DNA of 64,000 nt from Xenophilus sp. AP218F (GTDB lineage: Bacteria; Pseudomonadota; Gammaproteobacteria; Burkholderiales; Chromobacteriaceae): NCBI GenBank assembly GCA_002213445.1, contig NJIE01000003.1, positions 310,001-374,000 on the forward strand. The letters are read 5' to 3'. Shown one piece after another: positions 8,881-17,252 of the stretch. Under the pieces are notes generated by a model that was not told the DNA's origin, did no database searches, and saw nothing but the letters and a program-made list of their open reading frames with translations. A program made the translations under genes and the position numbers. Numbering within the stretch: position 1 is the first letter of the stretch; each line of letters begins with the position of its first letter.

Positions 8881-10716
8881 ATGGCATTGCATCCCACCCT
8901 GTCCGCTGTTACCGAACGCATCATTCAACGCAGCCAGAACCGCCGCTCGGCCTATCTGGCGCGCGTGCGTGCCGCCGCCCAGCAGGGCCGGGTGGAGCGC
9001 TCGCAACTGTCGTGCACCAACCTGGCGCACGCGTTCGCCGCCATGCCGGACACCGTCAAGATTCACCTGAAGGAAGAGCATCGCCCCAACCTGGCCATCG
9101 TCTCTTCCTATAACGACATGCTGTCCGCCCACCAGCCGCTGGAAGCCTTCCCGGCCTGGCTGAAGGAGGCCGCGCTGGCCGCCGGAGCCACCGCCCAGTT
9201 CGCCGGCGGCGTGCCGGCGATGTGCGACGGCGTGACCCAGGGCCAGCCCGGCATGGAGCTGTCGCTGTTCAGCCGCGATGTGATCGCCATGAGCACCTGC
9301 GTCGCGCTCAGCCACCAGATGTTCGACGCCGCGCTGTACCTCGGCGTCTGCGACAAGATTGTACCGGGCCTGATGATCGGTGCCTTGACCTTCGGCCATT
9401 TGCCGGCGGTATTTGTGCCGGCCGGCCCGATGACCACCGGCATCGCCAACGATGAAAAGGCCAAGGTGCGCCAGCTGTACGCCGAAGGCAAGGTGGGCCG
9501 CGACGCGCTCCTGGAGTCCGAGTGCCAGTCCTACCATGGTCCCGGCACCTGTACCTTCTACGGCACCGCCAACTCCAACCAGATGCTGATGGAGATCATG
9601 GGCCTGCACCTGCCGGGCGCGGCCTTCGTCAACCCGAACACGCCGCTGCGCGAGGCGCTGACCCGCGCCGCCGCCCAGCAGGCCGCGCGCATCGCGGCCC
9701 AGGGCGAGCAGTTCATCCCGGTGGGCGAAATGATCGACGAGAAGTCCATCGTCAACGCCATCGTCGGCCTGCTCGCCACCGGCGGCTCCACCAACCACAC
9801 CATGCACATCGTGGCCATCGCCCGCGCCGCCGGCATCGACGTCAACTGGGACGACTTCGACGAGCTGTCCGCCGTCATCCCGCTCCTGGTGCGCGCCTAC
9901 CCCAACGGCAAGGCCGACGTGAACCACTTCCACGCCGCCGGCGGCATGGGTTTCGTGATCCGCGAACTGCTCTCCGCCGGCCTGCTGCACGAGGACGTGG
10001 GCACCGTGGTCGGCCGCGGCCTGTCGCACTTCGCCAAGGAACCCTGGCTCAACAACGGCAAGCTGGAGTGGCGCGACGCGCCGGCCGTCAGCGGCGACGA
10101 CAGCGTGCTGCGCCCGGCGTCCAACCCCTTCTCGCCCGACGGCGGCCTGCGCCTGATGTCCGGCAACGTCGGCCGCGGCGTGATCAAGGTCTCCGCCGTC
10201 AAGCCGGAACACCGCGTGGTGGAAGCCCCGGCGGTGGTGTTCAACGACCAGAACGACATGCTGGCGGCGTTCAAGCGCGGCGAGCTGGAGCGCGACTTCA
10301 TCGCCGTGATCCGCTTCCAGGGCCCGCGCGCCAACGGCATGCCGGAACTGCACAAGCTGACCCCGGCGCTGACCATCCTGCAGGAGCGCGGCTTCAAGGT
10401 GGCGCTGGTCACCGACGGCCGCATGTCCGGCGCGTCCGGCAAGGTGCCGGCCGCCATCCACATTTCCCCCGAGGCGCTCAACGGCGGCCCGATCGGCAAG
10501 GTGCGCGACGGCGACCCGATGCGGTTGAACGCCGACACCGGCGAGCTGTCGGTACTGGTGAGCGAAGCCGAATGGGCCGCCCGCGAACAGGCGAGCGCCG
10601 ATCTTTCGCATAACGATTTTGGTTTTGGTCGCGAATTGTTCGCGGTGTTCCGCGGCGTGGCCGACGACGCGGAAGCCGGCGCGATGAGCTTCCGTCACCC
10701 TTCCTGGAGAGCATAA
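8881..10716 (+). CDS. edd: phosphogluconate dehydratase
   Basis: A 611-residue IlvD/Edd-family iron-sulfur dehydratase converting 6-phosphogluconate to KDPG, the first committed Entner-Doudoroff step. Conserved cysteines lie in [10 protein letters not shown] and in [27 protein letters not shown] near the C-terminus is typical. Length is normal. The product of the upstream divergent zwf operon feeds this enzyme. The stop codon is immediately followed by the eda ATG, so the two genes form a tight operon. A HexR-like palindrome and a repeat-hairpin block lie just upstream. Confidence 0.97.
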   Translation: MALHPTLSAVTERIIQRSQNRRSAYLARVRAAAQQGRVERSQLSCTNLAHAFAAMPDTVKIHLKEEHRPNLAIVSSYNDMLSAHQPLEAFPAWLKEAALAAGATAQFAGGVPAMCDGVTQGQPGMELSLFSRDVIAMSTCVALSHQMFDAALYLGVCDKIVPGLMIGALTFGHLPAVFVPAGPMTTGIANDEKAKVRQLYAEGKVGRDALLESECQSYHGPGTCTFYGTANSNQMLMEIMGLHLPGAAFVNPNTPLREALTRAAAQQAARIAAQGEQFIPVGEMIDEKSIVNAIVGLLATGGSTNHTMHIVAIARAAGIDVNWDDFDELSAVIPLLVRAYPNGKADVNHFHAAGGMGFVIRELLSAGLLHEDVGTVVGRGLSHFAKEPWLNNGKLEWRDAPAVSGDDSVLRPASNPFSPDGGLRLMSGNVGRGVIKVSAVKPEHRVVEAPAVVFNDQNDMLAAFKRGELERDFIAVIRFQGPRANGMPELHKLTPALTILQERGFKVALVTDGRMSGASGKVPAAIHISPEALNGGPIGKVRDGDPMRLNADTGELSVLVSEAEWAAREQASADLSHNDFGFGRELFAVFRGVADDAEAGAMSFRHPSWRA

Positions 10717-11340
10717 ATGGACGCTTTGACTGTATTGCGCCAAGGCCCGGTGGTTCCGGTCATCATCGTCAACGACGCCGCCGTGGCGGTGGATCTGGCC
10801 CACGCGCTGGTGGCCGGCGGCATCAAGGTGCTGGAAGTCACCCTGCGCACCAAGGCCGCGCTGGCCGCGATGCGCCGCATGCGCGACGAAGTGCCCGAGG
10901 CCATCGTCGGCGTGGGCACCCTGCGCAACCGCGCCCAGCTGGAAGCGGCGGTGGACGCCGGCGCCCAGTTCGGCATCAGCCCCGGCTTCTCCGGCGAGCT
11001 GGCCTCCGCGGCGCGCGCCTCCAACCTGACGCTGATCCCCGGCATCGCCACTCCGTCCGAAGCCATCTGGGCGCAAGACGAAGGCTTCAACACCCTGAAG
11101 CTGTTCCCGGCCGAGGCCGTCGGCGGCGTCAAGCTGCTCAAGTCGCTGGCCAGCCCCTTCCCGGACCTGCGCTTCTGCCCGACCGGCGGCATCGACCTGA
11201 AAAAGGCCCCGGAATACCTGGCGCTGCCCAACGTGCTGGCGGTGGGCGGCAGCTGGCTGACCCCGGACGACGCCATCGCCGCCCGCGACTGGGACCGCAT
11301 CACCAAGCTGGCGCTGGAAGCCAGCCAGCTGGCGCGCTAA
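10717..11340 (+). CDS. eda: KDPG aldolase (2-dehydro-3-deoxyphosphogluconate aldolase)
   Basis: A 207-residue class I aldolase splitting KDPG into pyruvate and glyceraldehyde 3-phosphate. The Schiff-base lysine lies in TLKLFPAEAVGG; the VGVGTLRN and FCPTGGI motifs are also present. It begins directly after the edd stop codon with GGAGA about 7 nt upstream, inside the end of edd, so translation is coupled. A strong terminator follows. This enzyme may also act on 4-hydroxy-2-oxoglutarate, as in other bacteria. Confidence 0.97.
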   Translation: MDALTVLRQGPVVPVIIVNDAAVAVDLAHALVAGGIKVLEVTLRTKAALAAMRRMRDEVPEAIVGVGTLRNRAQLEAAVDAGAQFGISPGFSGELASAARASNLTLIPGIATPSEAIWAQDEGFNTLKLFPAEAVGGVKLLKSLASPFPDLRFCPTGGIDLKKAPEYLALPNVLAVGGSWLTPDDAIAARDWDRITKLALEASQLAR

Positions 11341-11359
11341 GCCCGCGTCCCGCATCCCG

Positions 11360-11384
11360 GCCCGCCCTTCCCGGCGGGCTTTTT
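11360..11384 (+). terminator. Rho-independent terminator of edd-eda
   Basis: GCCCGCC/GGCGGGC stem of 7 bp with a 6-nt loop, followed by TTTTT, starting 20 nt after the eda stop codon. Confidence 0.88.
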
Positions 11385-11389
11385 GTCGC

Positions 11390-11656
11390 CTATTCCTCCA
11401 GCCCCGCGCGCAGCAGCCGGGCGTGCAGGACCATGTTCTCCAGCGACAGTCTGGCCGTGGCCGCCAGATACACCAGCAGCCGGCGCGACAGGTCGGGCTC
11501 GTCGACGCTGAAACGCAGTTCGCGCTCCAGCAGCGAATCCACCACCAGCTCCAGCAAGCCCTCCTCGTCGAACGGCAGGTCGGCGTAGTCTATCGGGTCC
11601 GCCTCCTCCACATCCCGCACCAGTTGCAACAGGGTCTCCCGCGTCAGCAGTGCCAT
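11390..11656 (-). CDS. hypothetical protein, 88 residues, acidic
   Basis: A small acidic protein I do not recognise. It is mostly predicted helix, rich in Leu, Glu and Asp, with no signal peptide or membrane segment. The ATG at 11656 has a strong GGGAGGGAAG Shine-Dalgarno, and codon use matches the neighbours, so it is very likely real. It is convergent with edd-eda and divergent from the HDOD gene; nothing in the context gives a function. Confidence 0.7.
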   Translation of the reverse strand: MALLTRETLLQLVRDVEEADPIDYADLPFDEEGLLELVVDSLLERELRFSVDEPDLSRRLLVYLAATARLSLENMVLHARLLRAGLEE

Positions 11657-11800
11657 GCTTCCCTCCCCGATTGTCGTCGGCCGCTCGCCCTTGCAGTGTA
11701 GCGCCGCGGCCGGCGCGCCGCTTATGCCATGAGGCTTCCCGCTTCCATTCCGGCATTCATTGCCTAAGCTCAAGAGACAGGCCAAACGGGGAGCGGGAAG

Positions 11801-12619
11801 ATGCAGGTAGCGGAAATCTTCGACAAGGCGTCCGGCAAGTTGCCGATGGTGCCCAAGGTGGTGCAGGAACTGGTGGCCAGCTTCCACCAGACCAACGTCA
11901 ATATCGACGAGATCACCGACAAGGTCGGCCACGACCAGGTGCTGACCGCGCGCGTGCTGCGGCTGGCCAATTCGGCGCGCTTCGGCGGCAGCCGCCAGGT
12001 GGGCTCGCTGGACGACGCGGTCATCCTCCTGGGCTTCGACAATCTGCGGGTGCTGGTCATCGCCTCCGGCGTCACCGGCGCCACCGCCGGCATCACCAAC
12101 TTCGACATGCGCGCCTTCTGGCAGCGCAGCTTCGCCATGGCCAACACCGCCAAGCGGCTGGCCAAGCTGGCCGGCCTCAACGGACAACTGGGCTATACCT
12201 GCGGCCTGCTGGCCAATATCGGCGAACTGGTGACTTACGTCGCGGTGCCGGAGCTGGCCGAGCAGATCGACAAGATCGTGCGCGGCGGCGCCGACCGCGT
12301 CACCACCGAACGCATGTTGCTGGGCATGGACCTGACCGACGTCGGCGCCGAGCTGGCCCGCCGCTGGAACTTCCCGGACGAAATCCAGGAAGCCATTTAC
12401 CACCAGCGCGAGCTGCTGGACGATGTCTCGCCGTACGCGCTGCTGATCGGCCTCGCCTCCTTCGTGGTGTCCGGCTTCTGCCACGACATGAACGAGAGCG
12501 ACATGTTGCGCTCGCTGCCGCTGCCGGTGGTGGAGCGGCTGCGGCTGGACCCGGAACGGCTGGCCGCGGCGATGGGCGACCTCAAGACCAGCAGCACGCT
12601 GGTGGACGAGCTGTTCTAG
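11801..12619 (+). CDS. HDOD domain protein
   Basis: A 272-residue protein made almost entirely of an HDOD domain (about residues 10-210), a non-catalytic relative of HD phosphohydrolases found in bacterial signalling. The start region LPMVPKVVQELV and LANSARFGG followed by DDAVILLGFDNLRVLV are typical. No receiver, GGDEF or EAL domain is attached. A GGGGAGCGGGA stretch upstream serves as ribosome-binding site. It may act with the cyclic-di-GMP proteins nearby, but this is only inferred from proximity. Confidence 0.85.
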   Translation: MQVAEIFDKASGKLPMVPKVVQELVASFHQTNVNIDEITDKVGHDQVLTARVLRLANSARFGGSRQVGSLDDAVILLGFDNLRVLVIASGVTGATAGITNFDMRAFWQRSFAMANTAKRLAKLAGLNGQLGYTCGLLANIGELVTYVAVPELAEQIDKIVRGGADRVTTERMLLGMDLTDVGAELARRWNFPDEIQEAIYHQRELLDDVSPYALLIGLASFVVSGFCHDMNESDMLRSLPLPVVERLRLDPERLAAAMGDLKTSSTLVDELF

Positions 12620-12642
12620 GCCCCCCGCTCGCTCCCGGCGAC

Positions 12643-12674
12643 AAAAAAGGCTGGTTCTCCCGAACCAGCCTTTT
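12643..12674. terminator. bidirectional Rho-independent terminator
   Basis: Stem AAGGCTGGTTC/GAACCAGCCTT around a short loop, flanked by A6 on the left and T4 on the right. It lies between the convergent HDOD and RNB genes and can serve both strands. Confidence 0.85.
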
Positions 12675-12694
12675 GCTTTCGCGCCGGCGCGCGA

Positions 12695-14569
12695 TCAGCC
12701 TTCCTCTTCCTCGCCGTCGGCGTCCGCGTGGCCCAGCGTGTGCAGGTAGCGCAGCTCCATTTCCTGCATCAGCTCGTCGATGCGCACCACCGACAGCTGG
12801 ACGCGGTCGCCGCGGGCAAGCTCGGGCAGGCCGGGAATGCGCACCCGCAGCGGCAGGCCGTCGATGCGCACCAGATCTTCCTTGATCACGGTGGCGGTCG
12901 GCGCGGCGATGCCTTCCTGCTGCAGATAGCGCAGGCACCAGAAGTGCTCCATCTTGTCCTGGAAGGACAGATAGGCGCCGTAGGTGGCGTCGAAATCGCG
13001 CAGGATGGCGAACAGCATGGCGTCGCCCTGCTGGAACGGCGGCTTCTCGCCGCGGATCATCGCGCTCAGCTGGCGCTGGTTGATGAAGTCGCTGGCGCGA
13101 CGCAAGGGCGAGGTGCTCCAGGCGTACTGGGCGACGCCCAGGCCGATGTGCGGCTCGGGACGGGTGGTCATCCGCACCTTGCCCATGCTCTGGGCGCGGT
13201 ACATGGCCGGAATGTCGGCCTCGGCCAGCATGCGGCCCCACTCGCTGTTGGCCAGGATCATCAGCTCGGACACCAGCTTGTCCATCGGCGCGCCGCGCTT
13301 GCGGATGGTGATCGACACCTTGCCGTCTTCGACGTGGATGTTGTAATCGTGCTGGGCCGGGCGGGTGGGGTCGTACTTGCCGCGGCGCTTCTCCAGCGCT
13401 TCGGCGAACTGCCACAGCCAGGTCAATTCCCGCTTGAACGGGTAATCGACGCCCGGATCGTTGGCCAGCGTTTCCTCGTTGAACACCTGCTCCAGCTCGG
13501 CGTGGCGCAAGTTGGCGGCGATGTGCACCTTTTCGATGCGGTTTTCAAAGCCCACCAGCTCGAACTCGGGCGTCACCTCGACGTACAGGCTCAGGGCCGG
13601 GCAGTCCTGGCCTTCCTGCAAGGTGAAGGCCTGCACCACGTCGTCCGGCAGCATGGTGATCTTGTCGCCGGGGAAGTAGGCGGTGGACAGACGGGAGAGC
13701 ACCATTTTCTCGATGTCGGAGCCTTCGGCCACGCCCAGCGTCGGCGCGGCGATGTGGATGCCGACCAGGGTGTTGCCGTTGGCCAGCGGCTGCAGCGACA
13801 GCGCGTCGTCGATTTCGGTGGTGTTGGCGTCGTCGATGGAGAAGGCGCGCGCGGCCGACAGCGGCAGCTCCGCGTCCAGCGCCGGCGGCGCGTACTTGCC
13901 GAAGCCCGCGCCCTTGGGGAAGTACTCCATCAGGAAACCGGCCATCAGGTAGTCCGGCACCGACGGAATGCCGCCCACCTTGTCCGCCAGCCTGAGCGGC
14001 GGCAGGTTTGTCTCGCGCGAGGCCTGGTCGAAGGCCTTGAATTCCAGGGTGTTCTTGTCCGGCTTCCACAGCAGCTGCATCAGCTGGCTCTTGATCGCCT
14101 CCGGCAGCCGGCCGGCCTTGAGTTCGGCCACCCAGCCGTCGATCTGCTCCTGCTCGCGCTTCTTGCGCTCCAGACCGGCCAGGGCCGCCTGCAGCGCGTC
14201 CTGCGGGGCTTTGCGGTAGCGGCCCTTGCCCTTTTTGTAGAAGTACATCGGCGCGCCGTGCACGCGCAGAATCAGCGCCGCCGCCTCGGTTGCGGACGGG
14301 GCCTGGCCGTAGTAGTCGGCCGCCAGATCCTCGTAGCCGAACTCATCCTCCGGGCTGCATTCCCACAGGAAGTCCAGATCGATGTCGGCCGCCAGTTTAT
14401 CCACGGTCGGCAGAAAATCCGCCAGCGGCGAACTAAACTCCAGAAAGACATTGGCGCTCTTGATCTTGGCGCGCTTGCCATGCTGGGTGTCCACCTGCAG
14501 GCTGGCATCGTTGCGGGAAACGATGCTGCCAACCTTGAAACTGCCACTCTCTTCGTAAAAAACGTTCAT
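12695..14569 (-). CDS. RNB-domain exoribonuclease (RNase II/R family)
   Basis: A 624-residue 3'-to-5' exoribonuclease homologue. The RNB domain (about residues 240-540) has the acidic cluster SIDDANTTEIDDALSL that binds Mg2+, and STSPLRRASDFINQ near its end; in canonical family members the latter motif reads RYxDxxxH, so this is a divergent branch. A weak S1-like tail follows. The ATG at 14569 was chosen because the upstream frame is non-coding in character and this start lies 80 bp from the divergent GGDEF gene. It is probably involved in mRNA turnover; I would not call it RNase II or RNase R specifically. Confidence 0.85.
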   Translation of the reverse strand: MNVFYEESGSFKVGSIVSRNDASLQVDTQHGKRAKIKSANVFLEFSSPLADFLPTVDKLAADIDLDFLWECSPEDEFGYEDLAADYYGQAPSATEAAALILRVHGAPMYFYKKGKGRYRKAPQDALQAALAGLERKKREQEQIDGWVAELKAGRLPEAIKSQLMQLLWKPDKNTLEFKAFDQASRETNLPPLRLADKVGGIPSVPDYLMAGFLMEYFPKGAGFGKYAPPALDAELPLSAARAFSIDDANTTEIDDALSLQPLANGNTLVGIHIAAPTLGVAEGSDIEKMVLSRLSTAYFPGDKITMLPDDVVQAFTLQEGQDCPALSLYVEVTPEFELVGFENRIEKVHIAANLRHAELEQVFNEETLANDPGVDYPFKRELTWLWQFAEALEKRRGKYDPTRPAQHDYNIHVEDGKVSITIRKRGAPMDKLVSELMILANSEWGRMLAEADIPAMYRAQSMGKVRMTTRPEPHIGLGVAQYAWSTSPLRRASDFINQRQLSAMIRGEKPPFQQGDAMLFAILRDFDATYGAYLSFQDKMEHFWCLRYLQQEGIAAPTATVIKEDLVRIDGLPLRVRIPGLPELARGDRVQLSVVRIDELMQEMELRYLHTLGHADADGEEEEG

Positions 14570-14649
14570 CAAAACTTGCCAGGCCGTTGAATTTAAGGGC
14601 GGATTATAGCAGTTAGCCCCTGCCCCCGGCGTCAGAACTTGAACGCTAA

Positions 14650-16329
14650 ATGAATGAGATGGCGAACCATCGGGATTACTTCGACATGACACAGGGGCCT
14701 GCCGTTCATCCCGGCCAGCGCGTGCATCTGGCCAAAGAAATCGATCGCATCGGACACATGCTGGTCAATCGCTGGGAACGTCCGCTGGCGGCGCATCTGC
14801 TGTCGCTGGTCTCCCGCCTGGAAGCCCAGCTGCGCGCCGCCGACGTCAGCGACTTCCTCAACGAAATCCACACTCTGGCCAGGCTGCTGCAAGGCTGGCT
14901 GCAACAGGCCGAAGGGCTGCTGCCCTCCGAGCGCGAGCGCTACGGCCAGCTGCGCCACCTGCTGGGCGTGGTCAGCCAGGTGGGCATGATGCAGCGCAGC
15001 GCCGACCCGGACGCGGAAACCGCCGCGCCGGCCGGCGCGGCCCACCCCGCCGCGCTGGCCAAGCTTTACCTGTGGCTGCCCGAAGGGCTGGAAGCCGACG
15101 CCTTGTCGCGCCAGCTGGCCTGCTTCGGTTTCGACGTGCGCATCGTGCGGCAAGCCGCCGGCCTGGCGCAGGAAATCCAGCGGGCGCAGCCGGCGGCGGT
15201 AGTCGTCTACTCCGACTTTTCCGAGCACGACCCGGTGCTTGGCCTCGCCCAGGTGCTGAACCACGACAGCCCGCTGATCTTCACCTCGCCGCGCCGCGAC
15301 TTCGCCACCCGGCTGCAGGCGGTGCGCGCCGGCGCCAGCGGTTTTCTCGACTGGCCGCTGCAGGCCTACCAGCTGGTGGATCTGCTCAGTTTCGGCGACC
15401 TGGGCGAGCGGCGCGAGCCGCTGCGCATCCTGATCGTGGAGGACATGCAGTCGCTGGCCGAGCTGTATTCGCGGGTGCTGAGCGAGCAGGGCGTGGAAGC
15501 CTTGAGCGAAACCCGGCCGGAGCAGGTGCCGGCGCTGATCGAACAGTTCAAGCCCGACCTGATCCTGATGGACATGTACATGCCGCAATGCAACGGCATG
15601 GAGTTGGCCAAGATCATCCGCCAGCAGCGGCTGCTGGACGGCATTCCCATCGTGTTCCTGTCGGTGGAGAAGCGGCAGGCGGTGCAGCTGGACGCGCTGA
15701 CGCTGGGCATCGACGGCTTTCTGACCAAGCCGGTGGAGCCGGAAGAGCTGATCGTGACGGTGATCAACCGCGCCCGCCGCTACCGCAAGCTGCGCTCCTA
15801 CATCGTCAACGACAGCCTCACCGGCCTGCTCAACCACTCCCACCTGCACGGCGAACTGGAAAGCGCGCTGCAGCGCGCCCGGCGCGACGGCAAGCCGCTG
15901 TCGCTGGCGATGCTGGACCTCGATCACTTCAAAACCATCAACGACAGTTACGGCCACCAGGCCGGCGACGACGTGCTGGTCAATCTGGCCCGCTTCCTCA
16001 AGGAGCGGCTGCGCCGCGGCGACTTGATCGGCCGTTACGGCGGCGAGGAATTCGCCATCGCGCTGATCGATACCTCGGCCGAGCAGGCCTGGCGCATCAT
16101 GGACAAGCTGCGCCAGGACTTTTCGCTGGTGGAGCAGCACGCCGCCGACGCGCTGTTCCAGCAGACCTTCAGCGCCGGCATCTGCGCCAGCGGCGACGCC
16201 GACGACGCCGCGACGCTGATCCGCCAGGCGGACGAGGCGCTGTACCGCGCCAAGGCGCTGGGCCGCAACCGGGTGGAGCGCGCCGACGCGCCAACGACAA
16301 CGCCGCCCCCGGCGGAGGGCGGCGTTTGA
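14650..16329 (+). CDS. two-receiver diguanylate cyclase (REC-like, REC, GGDEF)
   Basis: A 559-residue cytoplasmic signalling protein. Residues 1-130 are helical with no recognised domain. Residues about 138-255 look like a degenerate receiver: the beta5 KP motif is replaced by LDWPL. Residues about 258-375 form a complete receiver with phospho-acceptor Asp308 (LILMDMYMP) and FLTKP. The GGDEF domain (about 385-550) has GGEEF at residue 464 and an RRGD inhibitory I-site five residues before it, so it should make cyclic-di-GMP under feedback control. No cognate kinase is adjacent. The start is uncertain; ATGs at 14659 and 14686 are alternatives. Confidence 0.92.
   Translation: MNEMANHRDYFDMTQGPAVHPGQRVHLAKEIDRIGHMLVNRWERPLAAHLLSLVSRLEAQLRAADVSDFLNEIHTLARLLQGWLQQAEGLLPSERERYGQLRHLLGVVSQVGMMQRSADPDAETAAPAGAAHPAALAKLYLWLPEGLEADALSRQLACFGFDVRIVRQAAGLAQEIQRAQPAAVVVYSDFSEHDPVLGLAQVLNHDSPLIFTSPRRDFATRLQAVRAGASGFLDWPLQAYQLVDLLSFGDLGERREPLRILIVEDMQSLAELYSRVLSEQGVEALSETRPEQVPALIEQFKPDLILMDMYMPQCNGMELAKIIRQQRLLDGIPIVFLSVEKRQAVQLDALTLGIDGFLTKPVEPEELIVTVINRARRYRKLRSYIVNDSLTGLLNHSHLHGELESALQRARRDGKPLSLAMLDLDHFKTINDSYGHQAGDDVLVNLARFLKERLRRGDLIGRYGGEEFAIALIDTSAEQAWRIMDKLRQDFSLVEQHAADALFQQTFSAGICASGDADDAATLIRQADEALYRAKALGRNRVERADAPTTTPPPAEGGV
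16299..16326 (+). terminator. terminator-like hairpin inside the end of the GGDEF gene
   Basis: AACGCCGCCC/GGGCGGCGTT makes a perfect 10-bp stem with an 8-nt loop, ending one base before the stop codon. Only three T follow, so termination strength is uncertain. It may also end transcripts of the convergent glpR-like gene. Confidence 0.55.
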
Positions 16330-16356
16330 GTCCGGCGCGGGACAAGCCCGCGGGGT

Positions 16357-17124
16357 TCAGGATTCGGTCAGGATCAGGCGGACGCTGTGTTCTTCCAGCA
16401 GCTTGGTCACCGGCTCCGGCGGCATCGCGTCGGTGAACACGGTGTGGAATTCGCTGATATGGCCCATGCGCACCAGCGCGTTGCGGCCGAACTTGCTGTG
16501 GTCGGCGGCCAGATAGCGGTGGCGGGCGTTGTTCATCATCGCCTGCGCCACGCGCACTTCGCGGTAGTCGAAGTCCAGCAGCGAGCCGTCGGCCTCGATG
16601 CCGGAGACGCCGATGATGGCGTAGTCCACCTTGAACTGGTTGATGAAATCCAGCGTCGCCACGCCGGTGATGCCGCCGTCGGACGCCCGCACCGTGCCGG
16701 AGGTGATCATGGCGGTGAAGTCCGGGTTGGTGGACATGATGGACGCGACGTGAATGTTGTTGGTGATGACGCGCAGGCCCTTGTGGGTGGTGGTCAGCGC
16801 CTGGGCCACCGCTTCTATCGTGGTGCCGATGCTCATGAACAGCGAGGCGTGGTCCGGGATGCTGCGCGCGATCATGTCGGCGATATGCGCCTTCTCGCTC
16901 TGGAATTTTCCTTTGCGCGCAAAATAATCCTCGTTTTCCACGCTGTTGCCCAGCGCGGCGCCGCCGTGATAGCGGCGCAACAGGTTGGCTTCGCACAGCT
17001 GATTGATGTCACGGCGGATGGTTTGCGGCGTGACGTCCAGCAGTCGGGCCAGTTCTTCAATCGGCATGAAGCCGTTTTCGCGAACCAGCTGCAGGATCTT
17101 GTCGTGGCGAGGTGAGCGGCTCAT
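16357..17124 (-). CDS. glpR: DeoR-family transcriptional repressor, GlpR-like
   Basis: A 255-residue DeoR-type repressor. The N-terminal winged helix (about residues 5-57, with VTPQTIRRDINQL) is followed by a sugar-phosphate-sensing DeoRC domain (about 75-230) with SIGTTIEAVAQAL and ADHSKFGR. Overall it resembles GlpR, which senses glycerol 3-phosphate. No glp gene is in this window, so the target is inferred from family only. A TTCG-N4-CGAA palindrome of the GlpR type lies 5 bp upstream of the start, suggesting autoregulation. Confidence 0.82.
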   Translation of the reverse strand: MSRSPRHDKILQLVRENGFMPIEELARLLDVTPQTIRRDINQLCEANLLRRYHGGAALGNSVENEDYFARKGKFQSEKAHIADMIARSIPDHASLFMSIGTTIEAVAQALTTTHKGLRVITNNIHVASIMSTNPDFTAMITSGTVRASDGGITGVATLDFINQFKVDYAIIGVSGIEADGSLLDFDYREVRVAQAMMNNARHRYLAADHSKFGRNALVRMGHISEFHTVFTDAMPPEPVTKLLEEHSVRLILTES

Positions 17125-17129
17125 AACTA

Positions 17130-17161
17130 TTCGGAATCGAAAATCACGTTACTTTAGTAAC
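17130..17161. promoter_or_regulatory. two palindromes upstream of the GlpR-like gene
   Basis: TTCGGAATCGAA (17130-17141) has TTCG/CGAA arms around four bases, the arrangement of GlpR operators. GTTACTTTAGTAAC (17148-17161) has perfect 6-bp arms. Further upstream, GCCGAAT occurs twice. Likely operator region; no test of binding. Confidence 0.55.
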
Positions 17162-17252
17162 ATATTTGGCGGCCGAATAGCAAATGCCGAATGCAATTTT
17201 CGCGCCCGATTCCCGGCTTGTTTGATCCGCGCCAGCCCCGGCCCGGCGGGTT

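Noticed and set aside
8875-11355. 826-codon frame opposite edd-eda
   Set aside because: Mirror of two well-recognised genes; no ribosome-binding site or motif.
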